This document shows, one piece after another, positions 34,755 through 46,058 of a stretch of 64,000 bases of DNA (position 1 is its first letter; each line of letters begins with the position of its first letter). The position numbers and the translations under genes were made by a program. The notes beneath the pieces are model-generated. The model was not told the DNA's origin, made no database searches, and saw nothing but the letters and a program-made list of their open reading frames with translations. The DNA lies in assembly GCA_028583405.1 (NCBI GenBank), contig JAPTMU010000093.1, positions 587,154 to 651,153 of the forward strand. Reading direction: 5' to 3'. Source of the DNA: Pogonophryne albipinna. Lineage: Eukaryota; Chordata; Actinopteri; Perciformes; Artedidraconidae.

Positions 34755-35240
34755 GATTTGATGAGTGTAGGTCTAGTGGTTTCAGATCAGGACCTGGTCT
34801 AATGTGGTGAAGATGCGAAAAAAGCACTGAAATCTCACTTTTTGTATTTTCACAAATAGAATTAAGGTTTCACAAATCAGAAACTGTGTTATAAAGAATG
34901 TTTAGACCCTCTGGGATAATCCAGTCCAGATTTGATGAGTGTAGGTCTAGTGGTTTTAGATCAGGACCTGGTCTAATGTGGTGAAGATGCGAAAAAAGCA
35001 CTGAAATCTCCGTTGTTTGTATTTTCACAAATAGAATTAAGGTTTCACAAATCTCAAACTGGGTTATAAAGAATCGTTAGACTCTGGGATAATCCAATCC
35101 AAATAAATCGGCTATGCAGCGATTTAAGAGATTGCTCGCTCAGCGCTGTAAATTAAATGTCCCTTAACTTTCCCCTTAACTGCCGAATCGGATGCTCTGA
35201 ATCGGAAGCCAACTTCAGCGTCGTGCATCCGGCTAGGCGC
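34755..35240 (+). mobile_element. second LINE 5' end, plus strand, truncated
   Basis: Reverse-complement match to 33,360-33,775: two copies of the promoter-like repeat, then gcgatttaagagattgctcg, the ORF1 start region (aaatgtcccttaactttccc) and cggatgctctgaatcggaag. The match is lost at about 35,225. This is the 5' end of a second copy of the LINE family, arranged head to head with the first. Confidence 0.8.
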
Positions 35241-36709
35241 GCAAGCAGGCCTGAAACGTGGAGGCGCTCCGGTCTCTTCGCGATATCCCCGGTGCAGAAC
35301 CTCCTCAGTACAGCAGGATAGGCCAAGCAGGCCCAGCTCGAGGCGTAGAGGCGCTCCGGTCTCTCCGCGATATCCCCGTGGTAAAACGTCCTCGGCACCG
35401 TAGAGCACGACAGGTGGAGCAGGCCTCCGCTACAGCAGGTGTAAAGCGGGCCGCATTTATTATTAATAATAAAAAAGATTATTCACCCATTGAGAATATC
35501 CAAGAATTCAAAGTGAAATTCAAGTGAACAAATATCGAGTTTAATTAATGTTGTATGTGCTTTGTCCTCTGAACCGAACTCATAACGGTAAAAACTGATT
35601 GTTGGTTCCGGCGCGCGCCATAATAACGTGAGAGAGGCAGAGAGCTGCCTGCAAAATAAATGATGGCTCAAAGTTCACTGATGATCTTTGGTTTTTATAA
35701 AAAAAGCCAGACTCCAAGAAGAGCCCCCACTGCCCTCATCTAGCAGCGATCTATACGATCATATTCTGATAACGATGAAATAGCCCCGCCTCCCTCTCCC
35801 CACCTCTCCTGCTGCTGGGCTGTCAGAAGAAAAACAATGTTAACGGAAACTCTGCCGCACGGTTCCCTCGTCCCTTGGAAGAGGCGGAGAGGTGGGTGTT
35901 TTTCATCTGCTGGTGGACAGTCCGGAGAGATATACTCAGGGTTGGGTTGTAACGGAATACATGTAACGGCGTTACGTAATCAGAATACAAAACTCAAGTG
36001 TATTCAGCTGGCGTTACATTTGAAAAACGAGTAATCTGATTACAGTTACTTTCGTAAACCTGAAGTGAATACATTTTGGATTACTTATTGGAATTATTGG
36101 TGGAAAAGTTTCCTCACAAAATGTAATATTCATTACCGGCAGAACTGTGTGCGCACTGCACAGCGCTGCAGCATGTCGGTGAGCGAGAGAGAGATGCAAC
36201 GTGTCTGTGAGGCGCCCCCCCCCCCACGCAGATGAGAGAGAGAGAGATCTCTATTAAAATATATTGAAAGTTAGAAACGGAGATGGTTAGATAAAATGTG
36301 CAAGATAACGTTTATGTAGCATTTCTTTATTGTCGAAATGATGACATTTATAACGGGATCAAATCACAGTGAATGGCCTGCTGCTGCTGAATGCATGGGG
36401 CAAGTGACTGGAAACAGTTGTAAAAGTTATTACATCGTTTCAGATAATAATGATAATTCATTCTATTTAGGGGCGCCTTTCAAAGCACCCAAGGACACCT
36501 TACAATTCATAACATATTTTAAGGAAAGGTTTTAAGACAGTACAAAGAATGCAGTCCGGGTGATGGAAAGTATTCCAAAAGTATTCTAAAAGTAATCTGC
36601 CACCGGTACCGGCGGGGATTGTTGTTAGCTTCTGATGCGCAGAAGAAAAATCTGGCCCACCCTATTTTTTACAGGCCCACCCTAAAGTACATTTCTGCCT
36701 ACGCTACTG
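35241..36709. other. hAT-2 right portion, unassigned
   Basis: 35,240-35,420 holds two units of about 85 bp (aggcgctccggtctcttcgc / aggcgctccggtctctccgc, gatatccccg). 35,752-35,905 shares words with 44,040-44,600 inside the Harbinger element (tctgataa.gatga, atagccccgcctcc, cggttccctcg). 36,448-36,525 is the gcgcctttcaaagcacccaa repeat. No coding region is recognised. Confidence 0.5.
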
Positions 36710-37028
36710 GTTTGACCAGACCATTGTAACTGCTGTGCAGACATACTGATAAAATAGGGCCTCTAACTAATTACCTTAAAAAAACTCACTAATTAATGAA
36801 ACCAGTTCAATACGCATTATTCTTATTCTTATCATTCTTTATGAGCGCAGTAACGGTAAGGTGTCTAATTACTTATTTATTTAGTATTCCATAACTTAGG
36901 CCCCGGCAACACGAGGACGAAAACGGTCGTTTGCGTTACTGTTTAGTGTCATATAGACCGTTCGGCCACACGAGGACGACCGAATACGGCACTAAACGAC
37001 TGCGGAAACGATAACGGGTCCCAAGGTG

Positions 37029-37871
37029 TGATAGAGATTATAAGGTTAATCTTCTCCGCATTTCAAATCTCCGCGCGTCCTTATCAAGCTGGTTAAAAAC
37101 ACAGGAAGGAATCCAGAGCTACCAAGTAATCGTTAAACAATAATCCACTTTAATGGTAATATGACAATGCAATACAATCAAATACAGTACAAATACAATA
37201 CAGCTATCTATGGGATCCATACATTACCTGAATGCATTTTGAGCCACCCAGCCGGCGAAAGAGCCAGCCAGGCAGCCAGGCAGCCAGAGGAGAAAAGAGA
37301 ATGAACTGAATTCAAACACAACTCTTATACCCAAAAGTCACCGGAGGAGCCGAGTCAGTCTATCTCATTGGATGATGTAAAAGATGACTTTTCTTAGCGA
37401 ATCAGTGCGAGCCAGCCAGGGTAATAAACCAGTGTCTCTGAGGGTAATAAAGTGTATCTGGCGTCCGTTATCTCACTTCCCTACATAGACTTTCACGCAC
37501 ACACTTTCCTACACATTCCAGAGGCCTGAGCTGTATCCCTTTTGTTCACAAAGATAATACATATTAATACTCTCCCTATTTACACAGACTGCTTATTATG
37601 AATACAAAGTAATCAAACACACACATATACTTATTCAAGATATGTTGACTTCCCTGAAACATGACATACAGGAGATCTTAAGCAGAAGGAACTCTCATCC
37701 AACTCTCACTCTGCCAGCTACACCTCCCCCACAGGGCAATAAAACCTGTTATCTCCAAGCACCCCTTGTTCAGCAGGCCCTGAATCCAGCTCACGGTTTT
37801 ACACAGATTATTTCCCATTTAAGCTTATTCATAGTTTGCTAACATGAATACATACAAATATTTCATCTTCA
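37029..37871 (-). repeat. ERV B 3' LTR (left in window)
   Basis: TG ... CA ends. Read on the minus strand it has a TATA-type gggtataagagttg and an ATTAAA before the repeat end. Near-identical partner at 43,148-43,989. Parts (agatctcctgtatgtcatg, atatcttgaataagtatatg) resemble the LTR at 48,725-49,806, so the two LTR types are related subfamilies. Confidence 0.93.
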
Positions 37872-37882
37872 ATCCCCCTTTT
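37872..37882 (-). promoter_or_regulatory. ERV B polypurine tract
   Basis: AAAAGGGGGAT on the minus strand, directly before the LTR, the position where plus-strand DNA synthesis is primed in retroviral elements. Confidence 0.75.
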
Positions 37883-38181
37883 GGTCTCTCTCTAAAGAGA
37901 CCAACTTACACAAGGCACTTGAAACATAACTACTGCTCATTCCTTTCCACTGTGTCTGTCCCCCAATATTGTATAAATCTATCAGAAACTGAGACCCAAA
38001 GTACTTGAAATCTTTGAGAACAGAACACCACTCTCCATGGCAGTGTAGGAACCATCTCCTCCCCCCCCCCCTCTGATAGGGAGGGGGAGATGCGGCTTTC
38101 CCTTCATTGGTGGAACTGATCAGAGAGAAGTAGACTCCTCTGCTGCCTCGCCAAGTCCCCCAGCCCGCTGACAGCCGCTTC

Positions 38182-38490
38182 CTAGTCGTCTGCTGTAAGG
38201 ATGTCCTCGAGGTCGTTGTCGTCCAGTCCACTGATGGCTGCTTCCGAGTCGACCTCCTCTGCGAGGGCCACGTCCGTCCTGATGTCGTCCCCGGTCCTAG
38301 CAGGTGGTTTCCCCGCCGCACACTGGCTCCCGTGGTACGCGCTGTCCCCCTTTCCTCCCACGCGGACGGCATGAGAGATCCGCTGGGTCACTCGGTCGGG
38401 GCCGGAGAGCCTGGGGTTGGGCCACTTTGTCCTGATGACCTTGAGCCAGACGAACTCCGCTGTGTCCGCCTCCTGGGTCCCCCTTTGGCA
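38182..38490 (-). pseudogene. ERV B pol remnant: C-terminal end of integrase
   Basis: Minus-strand frame reading EFVWLKVIRTKWPNPRLSGP, then VTQRISHAVRVGG and a C-terminal acidic extension ending at TAG 38,182-38,184. The pattern (V-W-L-K-V..KW..PR..GP..V..RTSHAVR) is the C-terminal DNA-binding part of retroviral integrase in fish ERVs, as I recall the family. The catalytic core, RT and protease are not recognisable upstream. A weaker RT-like stretch (KSLIKEGVIVAWSD, minus strand near 40,240-40,290) may be another pol remnant. Confidence 0.55.
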
Positions 38491-38599
38491 TCATCAACCT
38501 GTGTGGAGAAATCTGATACAAATCCCTCAAGCCTACGCTCAGGGCTCCGGGGCCCTCCTATCTGCCAGTGCAGCTTCAGAATCTCAATACTTGGATAAA

Positions 38600-41500
38600 A
38601 ATACTAAAAGTAAAACCCCCACATCTCTAGGTGAACTAAATAACCTATTTCAATAGCTCTGCATTTCTGACAAGCATCTGTGTTTATTCTTAAATGAAAT
38701 CCCTCAGATCCTATTTAAAATCTAAATATAATATGAACTGCTAATGTTTCTGGTAAAGAAACACACTAATGTTATGGATTCAAACACAACCAAAACCATG
38801 ATACTGACAAAGTGAATGATTTCCTGGTGATACTGCTTCTACCGGTCAGTGCTTAGATATTATCAAGCTGAAAAATGAATACAGAATTCCAACAAACTGT
38901 CATCAAATGTCTTTCTATTATGAATTTAGATGAAATGTATATCCCCATAATGACCTAAACAATAGAGTCTATGGCTTTTACTTCTTTACCAGGCTAGTTA
39001 CATGATGCTGTCTAAATTAAATTATGTCTCATTACATTACTATGTTTTAGCTTTAACTGTAATATGTTCTTTCTACATTTCAAACCTCAGTTACTTTAAT
39101 ACCTGTTGAAACATTACTCACCGGTCAACTTACAGCAGCCCCTTGGCCACTGATTCTGCATCTATGTTACCTGTTATAACTCAATCAATATTAGAAACAT
39201 GTCAACATTCATCAAACAGTATCTTATCCCCAGATATGGAGCAGGTCATTCTAAAACTGTCAATCAATGGTCAGATTGAACAATTGAGTTGGGGCAGCAG
39301 GTTCCTTTCAGTCCCTAAATGAAAAATGTACATTGTGAATTTTACACTCCCCCTTTTTACACATGAACCTCATGTGTAACCATGGATTATAAGAAAATGC
39401 CAAACATTTTCCAAATGTACATCCATCATTTCCACAGTAAACACTTCAGTGAGATGAAGTGTTTCTCTCCATCCTTCAGTCCTAAAAGAAACAGATCTTC
39501 ATGTTTTAGTTTGAGTTTCACATTCTGCAAACTGCCACCTCCTGTGAGAGTAAAATATCATCAAGTGGACTAGAAACGGGTAATAATATGTTAGTCCAAA
39601 AACATGCTTGGTTAGTTATTGTTTTAGAACCATGCAGTTACACTGATCACATGCAGACATACACTCACATTCACTCATTCACACTGTCAGGTTGTACAGT
39701 CTTGGTCTGGTCAGATTCACCCCAGAGTCAGTCATTGACAGTGCCTTCCCAAGTTACACTGTCGGTCAGGGTCAGAGGTCAGCTGGTCCAGTGTTTTTGG
39801 CCATGTGTCGTGCTCTGCAGAGACTTTGATATTTCGGCATAAGCCAGTATCCTTTGTCTACAAAATCTGTTATATATGGAGCGCCATCATCAATCAATTC
39901 ACGACCACAACTATAATTTTCCAGATATCTCTAACTTTTCATCGGAACAGCTGTTCCCCACATTCCCTGAAAAGTGTTATCAAAAAATGTCACTTCCTTA
40001 TAGTACTACTCCTGCAATTCATTTACACCTAATTAGTATTAAAATGTCTAATAGATCTATTTCAGAAACTTGTGTACATCACTATTATCTTGTGTCAAAC
40101 CATTACTAGGATCTGTGTAGCTCTGCTATGCATTTCATAGCTCATCTTCAATTCTGGTCCACTAAAAAACAATGTTTAACTCTTTAGCAGTGTGTGGAAC
40201 ATCGGGTGTCCGACCATGCAACAATTACTCCCTCCTTTATCAAGGATTTAAAAACAGAAGTCATTTCATATTTCCATCTTAAAGCCCTCCTCTGGTAATA
40301 ACTATGGCACAATGGTGAAATCAATACTTTAGATTGGGATACTATATCTGGCTTGGCACTAGCTCTCCCTTTAACATTATCCATTCAAATAAAGATTTGT
40401 CCTATAGAGTGGTTCCTAAAACTATCCCTTTAATGGTGATCAATTTGTAACAAATGAGATCACTACTTTATTCACAAGTGAATAAAAATCTCTTGAAGAA
40501 TGATTTGTTAACATGATGAAAAGATTGAAGAATATGGTTATATTCTGTCATGTAACCCTCTTTATCCCTCAGTGTGTTTTAGGATGATTCTCATTTTACT
40601 TTAATAGTTACCTTTACTGCTATTTACAATTTACCATTGATTAATTCATGGTAATACAACTTTTTATCTTCACTTATTTATCAAGTCAATTCAAGTTCTC
40701 TAAATGTGTGCTTATAAGTGTGTTTATGTGTAAACTCACTCATTCCCGTTGATCCCCTTCTCCTCTCCTCTGGTTTATCTCAAGCCGTGATCCCTGGCCA
40801 CCTCACATTCTCGGCCAAGTCCCCTGATTCTGACTCCTCCCCCTTTGTCCATCAGCTGTCACTCTTTGAGGCAGCCATTGCCCAGCTACATCTGCAGCCC
40901 CCATCATGCCACTGTTCTTGCACTGCTTTGCACTTCATCTCCTCCTTCACAGTCTCTCTGCTGCTTTATGGAGGGCGGATTCTGCTCTCATGTCCCACAC
41001 TTTGCTCTGTTTGAGGGACTGATAGATCTCTGCCTGTCAGCAAGCTGTTTGGTTCTGGATGCCACAGGTGGAGATAGTTCTGGATGCAGTTCTTATTGTT
41101 GTTGTTGGTTCAGCTCTGGTTCACTGAGAAGGAGGAGTCTCCTGTTGGGTTAGGCTTTTGATTTGCTCAAGCGGATCGGGGTCTTAGCCGTCTGACATGC
41201 AGAGAGAGAGAGTCCAGGTCTCGGGACGCATAACCTATAAAAATTCTAGCACACTGAGGCGAAATAGATCCCCCCTTTTTCACCCCGTGTCTTTCTAATC
41301 ATACTATCTGTCTTAGTAGTTAAATGCCATCCAAACAACACAATAAACTCCCTCTAATAATCGTTTCATCATTGTGACATATTTACCCAAACTAAGTTTC
41401 TCAACACCCACATGTTTCCAGCATCCCATATTCCACACACTATGAAAGAACCCCTCCGTATTCAAAAAATCCCACTGCTATCTAGCAACAATTGTAAAGT

Positions 41501-43127
41501 TGCAGAGCACACTAATCAGATCACAGTAATGTAATTTGACCCAAGCGTAGGCCTATTTCGTTCCTAGAAATGTTAGCAAACACCAAACTCCACCTACAAC
41601 ATTTATAGATAAATTGATTTAGCAAAATGAAATCTTACGTAATTCAAAATGTGACAAAAGAACACTGATTTGTCTTACACAAGATTGTGTAACTGACTAG
41701 ACTGAGTTCAATAAAAATTAAACCATACGACTTGTAGTCTGGCTTCAACAAAAAATTCTATCATTTGATCATATTTCCTTATCTCTCTCTGTGTCTCTCT
41801 CTCTGTCTTTCTGTCTCTCTCTTTTCTACATCCCTCTCTCATCCTTATCTCCCACTTTCTTTCCCCACTTTCCCATCTCTTTCTTCTGTCACTTCTGTTA
41901 GATATGAAATAAAACATACGAGTCCATGTAAGCATGGCATAGATCATAATCCATTACTCGAGAAGACTCAGTATCACCTCTGTGTTATAACATTTAACAG
42001 CTTCTCTCTGACTGACAAACTTACAAAACCTTCTGTTTACTTTCTACTCTTTCTTCACAAACTTAAAAACACAATTCATAGTATCTTATTTATTTCAATA
42101 TGTACCACCTCAAATCACACATTGATCCATTAAATTTCAATGTTATTCACTCCAACTTCAGATCACTCGTTGATCCTTCACTCCTTGCTTTAAATTTTAA
42201 CGCTAGCAACGTCCAGCAATTAGAGCAGAAACGTGGAGAAAGGGGGCTTTCTTAAACCCATGGTATTCTACCATTCTGACTTCGCATCTCTTCATCTGAC
42301 GTGTTCACTCGTATTAATATACTGGGCTATTGTCGTTGTTCTCCCCGTATAAAAATGTCAAAGGGGTGTTACCCCCTTTTAACCACTAGATGGCAGCAGC
42401 AGACCACAAATGAGCTCCACCCTTCTGAGTGCATTTTCGAGCTCAGCAGCCAACCGCTCCCACAGGTATTTTAGGTAAAAATCAACCCAGATTTATTCCC
42501 CGTACAGTTTGTCCAGCTTCTATAATGTGACGTAACCTTCATCACACGTTAGCTTTTCAAATTAAGTTTACAGACACAGGGAAAACAAGATCCGTCCACC
42601 TCACAATGTTGGTGAGGTTCGCGTTCTCTCCCTGGATTTAACATATAACAGAATTCTAGCCTATTAAGCTATTTTCAGCAGAGATCTGTTATTTACCCCC
42701 AGTTTTAAACAGCGACCCGATCTGAAATCGAGTTTCCAGGTTAAGTAGTGCAGGAATTTCACCTCGCAACCTACAAACTGCACTGTTTCCACGTCACTAA
42801 GGAATAAACTACCTTAGATCCACGCCAAACTGCTCTATTTACGCTACGCAGGACTTTCCGTTTCTACCTGTCGATCAACGTTCTCGTTTTGTATATAACT
42901 TTCCTAACATATTAAAATATGCATTGTATATTCCATTTAAACTTTAAAAACACCGTGTAACGTCTACAGACAATCCTAACTTCTTAGTGTATCCAATTAC
43001 AGACTTTTGATTTACAAAACAGTCGTCTGCCAACCTTATATTGTCAGGGCCCAGCTGATTGTCTGAGATGTTTGAAAGCGTTTGCCCTCGACCTATTCCG
43101 GTCGTTCTGGATTCTTCCACAGCATTG
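38600..43127 (-). other. ERV B interior, non-coding or heavily degenerate
   Basis: 39,920-42,290 is the reverse complement of about 24,720-27,717 in ERV A1, with good conservation of non-coding sequence (including a cggttcttgaactgctttgc-like block near 40,910 and the CT-rich 41,775-41,885). 38,600-39,900 is AT-rich and unassigned. 42,290-43,127 is leader sequence before the primer-binding site. No gag or env could be identified. Confidence 0.5.
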
Positions 43128-43145
43128 TTCGACGTCGAGTCACCA
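43128..43145 (-). promoter_or_regulatory. ERV B primer-binding site
   Basis: TGGTGACTCGACGTCGAA on the minus strand, two bases from the LTR end. It resembles but does not match the tRNA-Trp site of ERV A2 (TGGTGACCCCGACGTGAT). The primer tRNA is unresolved. Confidence 0.6.
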
Positions 43146-43147
43146 AC

Positions 43148-43989
43148 TGATAGAGATTATAAGGGTAATCTTCTCCGCATTTCAAATCTCCGCGCGTCCT
43201 TATCAAGCTGGTTAAAAACACAGGAAGGAATCCAGAGCTACCAAGTAATCGTTAAACAATAATCCACTTTAATGGTAATATGACAATGCAATACAATCAA
43301 ATACAGTACAAATACAATACAGCTATCTATGGGATCCATACATTACCTGAATGCATTTTGAGCCACCCAGCCGGCGAAAGAGCCAGCCAGGCAGCCAGGC
43401 AGCCAGAGGAGAAAAGAGAATGAACTGAATTCAAACACAACTCTTATACCCAAAAGTCACCGGAGGAGCCGAGTCAGTCTATCTCATTGGATGATGTAAA
43501 AGATGACTTTTCTTAGCGAATCAGTGCGAGCCAGCCAGGGTAATAAACCAGTGTCTCTGAGGGTAATAAAGTGTATCTGGCGTCCGTTATCTCACTTCCC
43601 TACATAGACTTTCACGCACACACTTTCCTACACATTCCAGAGGCCTGAGCTGTATCCCTTTTGTTCACAAAGATAATACATATTAATACTCTCCTATTTA
43701 CACAGACTGCTTATTATGAATACAAAGTAATCAAACACACACATATACTTATTCAAGATATGTTGACTTCCCTGAAACATGACATACAGGAGATCTTAAG
43801 CAGAAGGAACTCTCATCCAACTCTCACTCTGCCAGCTACACCTCCCCCACAGGGCAATAAAACCTGTTATCTCCAAGCACCCCTTGTTCAGCAGGCCCTG
43901 AATCCAGCTCACGGTTTTACACAGATTATTTCCCATTTAAGCTTATTCATAGTTTGCTAACATGAATACATACAAATATTTCATCTTCA
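43148..43989 (-). repeat. ERV B 5' LTR (right in window)
   Basis: Direct repeat of 37,029-37,871. Differences seen: aagggtaatc versus aaggttaatc near its left end, and one C fewer in actctcctattt. Confidence 0.93.
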
Positions 43990-43993
43990 GGTG

Positions 43994-46058
43994 CTAGAAC
44001 GGCATACGCAACGCTCTGGGGGTCCAACGGCTCCGTGTGTATATACGATCATTTTCTGATAATGATGAGGCAATAGCCCCGCCTCCCCACCTCTGCTGCT
44101 CACCCCCGCGTCAAAGTAAACACTGAATTCAGATTATTTATCTTTCTCTCGATATGGACATAAACGCGAGTGAAGTCTAATCTGACAGGACGGAGACACG
44201 CAGCTCTGCTCACCTGCAGCTCCACCCGCTGTGATGCGGCGGTGAACGGAGTAAAACACACACTTCAAGTCAGATCATCACCCTTAGCTATTTTAATTAC
44301 CTCTCAAACTACCTAAACTAGTTATACATATGTTTATTTTTACTGCCGGCCGGGTCACTCATTACTGGATCAGCTGCTGCATGAGACAGACACTGACGCT
44401 GTCCGAAGAGAGGGAGGGAAAAGAGAGGCTCCATGTATTTTATTATTATATTATATAGATTCGTTATTTATTTGTTTTAAAGCTCAATAAATAACAAAGA
44501 AGACCTTTGACCGGCACTTTTATAATTGTGTCCGGAAGATTTAAACTTTAATACACGTTGACTGGCGAAAAACTCTGCCCGGTTCCCTCGGCCCCCCCCG
44601 CGGAGAATAAACAGAAGGGCAACCATGACAACCATGCTTCTTCGCTGCTTTGTGGAGGAAGTTACAGCGCCACGTACAGGCTCAGCATATGTACTGCAGC
44701 TTCTCCAGTGGTTGGAGCTAAACGGAGCTGTCTCGTGTGGACAGACAATAGGCTTGTTTGAGACAAGCGAGACCTGCGCAGACCTGCGCAATTTCGATCA
44801 ACGTCTTGCTAGTGCGTTGCATGATGGTTAGTCATTTTGTCCGACTTGCTCTGGAGTCCCGCCTACATGAGACGTTGAAATCTCGCGGGACAAAGACGCC
44901 CGCAGCCTTGAGAGCGAGACGCGGCGAGGCGCGGCGAGGCGGCGCAGTTCCTCTCCACGGGCTGCGGAAGCTAAATGCTTGATGGGAAACGACTCGCTGG
45001 TATCTCGAGCTGAGCGCTCATTGGTGGTTTTTACCCCGTGCTGCTGGTGAAGCTCTCCAATTGGCTCGGCAAAAGTTTGTTGTTGTTTTGTGTCAGTTTT
45101 ACGTCGCCACTTCCATTCCCATTTTTCATCATTGTTCCACAATGTTTATCATCATGAAATTAATATCTATATATTTTATACTATACTTGCACTGCTTACC
45201 GTTTTCATACTTTATATATCTTAGCATATTCATACACACTGTTCATACTGCTCTCAGGCTGATATCTAGTGTATTAATACACACTGTTCATACTGCTCTC
45301 AGGCTGATATCTAGTGTATTCATACACACTGTTCATACTGCTCACAGGCTGATATCTAGTGTATTCATACACACTGTTCATACTGCTCACAGGCTGCTAT
45401 CTAGTGTATTCATACACACTGTTCATACTGCTCTCAGGCTGATATCTAGTGTATTCATACACACTGTTCATACTGCTCTCAGGCTGATATCTAGTGTATT
45501 CATACCCCTCACTGTTTATTCATCATTCAATTCATTCTATATTGTATTCTGTCTATTGTGTACATTACTTTTCACTTCCTGCTTGTTGCTCCTGGTTAGA
45601 AGCTAAACTGCATTTCGTTGTCTCAGTACCTGTAATATGTGCAATAACAATAAAGTTGAATCTAATCTTGAGCAGGAACAAATGTATTTACTTAGTACAT
45701 ATCTGACATTAACGATTAAACACATGTGTGCATTCTTTATAAATGCAAACCGAGGCAAGCCGACTCCGGAGGTGGCAGTATGCACCTTCAAGCTGTTTGC
45801 AATCCGCCAAAAAACAGAGAGAAGAAGAAGAAGAAGAAGAAGACGAAGCCGACTCCGAGCTGTCCGACTTCAGGCGAGCTTTTTGAGACCTCCCCCGGCT
45901 GCGATCGGCTATTCTCGTCTACTTTCGAGGCGAGCCGCAACGCGTCTCAAACAAGCCTACTATCCGGTGAATATTGCGTGTGGACGGAAGCTTTTTTGCG
46001 ATTGCGTTTGCGTTAATCCTATGCGTTTAGCCGTTTTCGTCCTCGTGTGGCCGGGGCC
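43994..46058. other. Harbinger element right portion
   Basis: Unassigned, GC-rich around 44,880-44,960 (gcggcgaggcgcggcgaggc). Contains a 45-bp tandem array (45,231-45,505) and a tail-like sequence at 45,605-45,665 (gcatttcgttgtctcagtac, aataacaataaagttgaatc) typical of fish retroposon 3' ends. No transposase frame is recognised. Confidence 0.5.
45231..45505. repeat. 45-bp minisatellite in the Harbinger element (about 6 copies)
   Basis: Unit catacacactgttcatactg followed by ctctcaggctgatatctagtgtatt, with tct/aca and gatatc/gctatc variants. The frame through it is not a gene. Confidence 0.95.

Larger units (their letters stand above)
20957..36709. mobile_element. second hAT-type element (hAT-2), 15.75 kb with nested insertions
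   Basis: Ends CAGTGGCGTAG (20,957) and, reversed, CAGTAGCGTAG (ending 36,709), flanked by the 8-bp duplication GTTTGACC (20,949-20,956 and 36,710-36,717). Subterminal sequence on both sides carries gggtgggcc blocks. It lies inside hAT-1. Its interior is mostly a LINE, a second LINE 5' end, an ERV relic and a Ngaro element. No transposase was recognised. Confidence 0.8.
37029..43989 (-). mobile_element. ERV B, LTR-flanked provirus-like insertion, minus strand
   Basis: Two LTRs of 843 and 842 bp (37,029-37,871 and 43,148-43,989) differ, as far as I can see, by one substitution and one 1-bp indel. They are flanked by the 4-bp duplication GGTG (37,025-37,028 and 43,990-43,993). On the minus strand the order is LTR, primer-binding site (43,128-43,145), interior, polypurine tract (37,872-37,882), LTR. 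The interior is about 5.3 kb, yet the only clear coding remnant is the C-terminal end of an integrase at 38,182-38,490. Much of the rest matches ERV A1. The structure suggests a young insertion of a non-autonomous or deleted ERV. Confidence 0.85.
36899..46058. mobile_element. PIF/Harbinger-type element, 9.16 kb with a nested ERV
   Basis: 28-bp terminal inverted repeats with one mismatch, starting GGCCCCGGCAACACGAGGAC at 36,899 and, reversed, GGCCCCGGCCACACGAGGAC ending at 46,058. They are flanked by TTA on both sides (36,896-36,898 and 46,059-46,061). A 3-bp TTA/TAA duplication and GG-starting ends fit PIF/Harbinger. Removing ERV B leaves about 2.2 kb without a transposase, so it is a non-autonomous member. 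It lies inside hAT-1 but outside hAT-2. Confidence 0.8.

Noticed and set aside
38297..38598. Several overlapping proline/arginine-rich ORFs on both strands
   Set aside because: Shadows of the GC-rich integrase remnant read on the minus strand at 38,182-38,490.
41708..41947. Basic, arginine/glutamate-rich ORF
   Set aside because: Comes from a CT/GA-rich low-complexity tract in ERV B.
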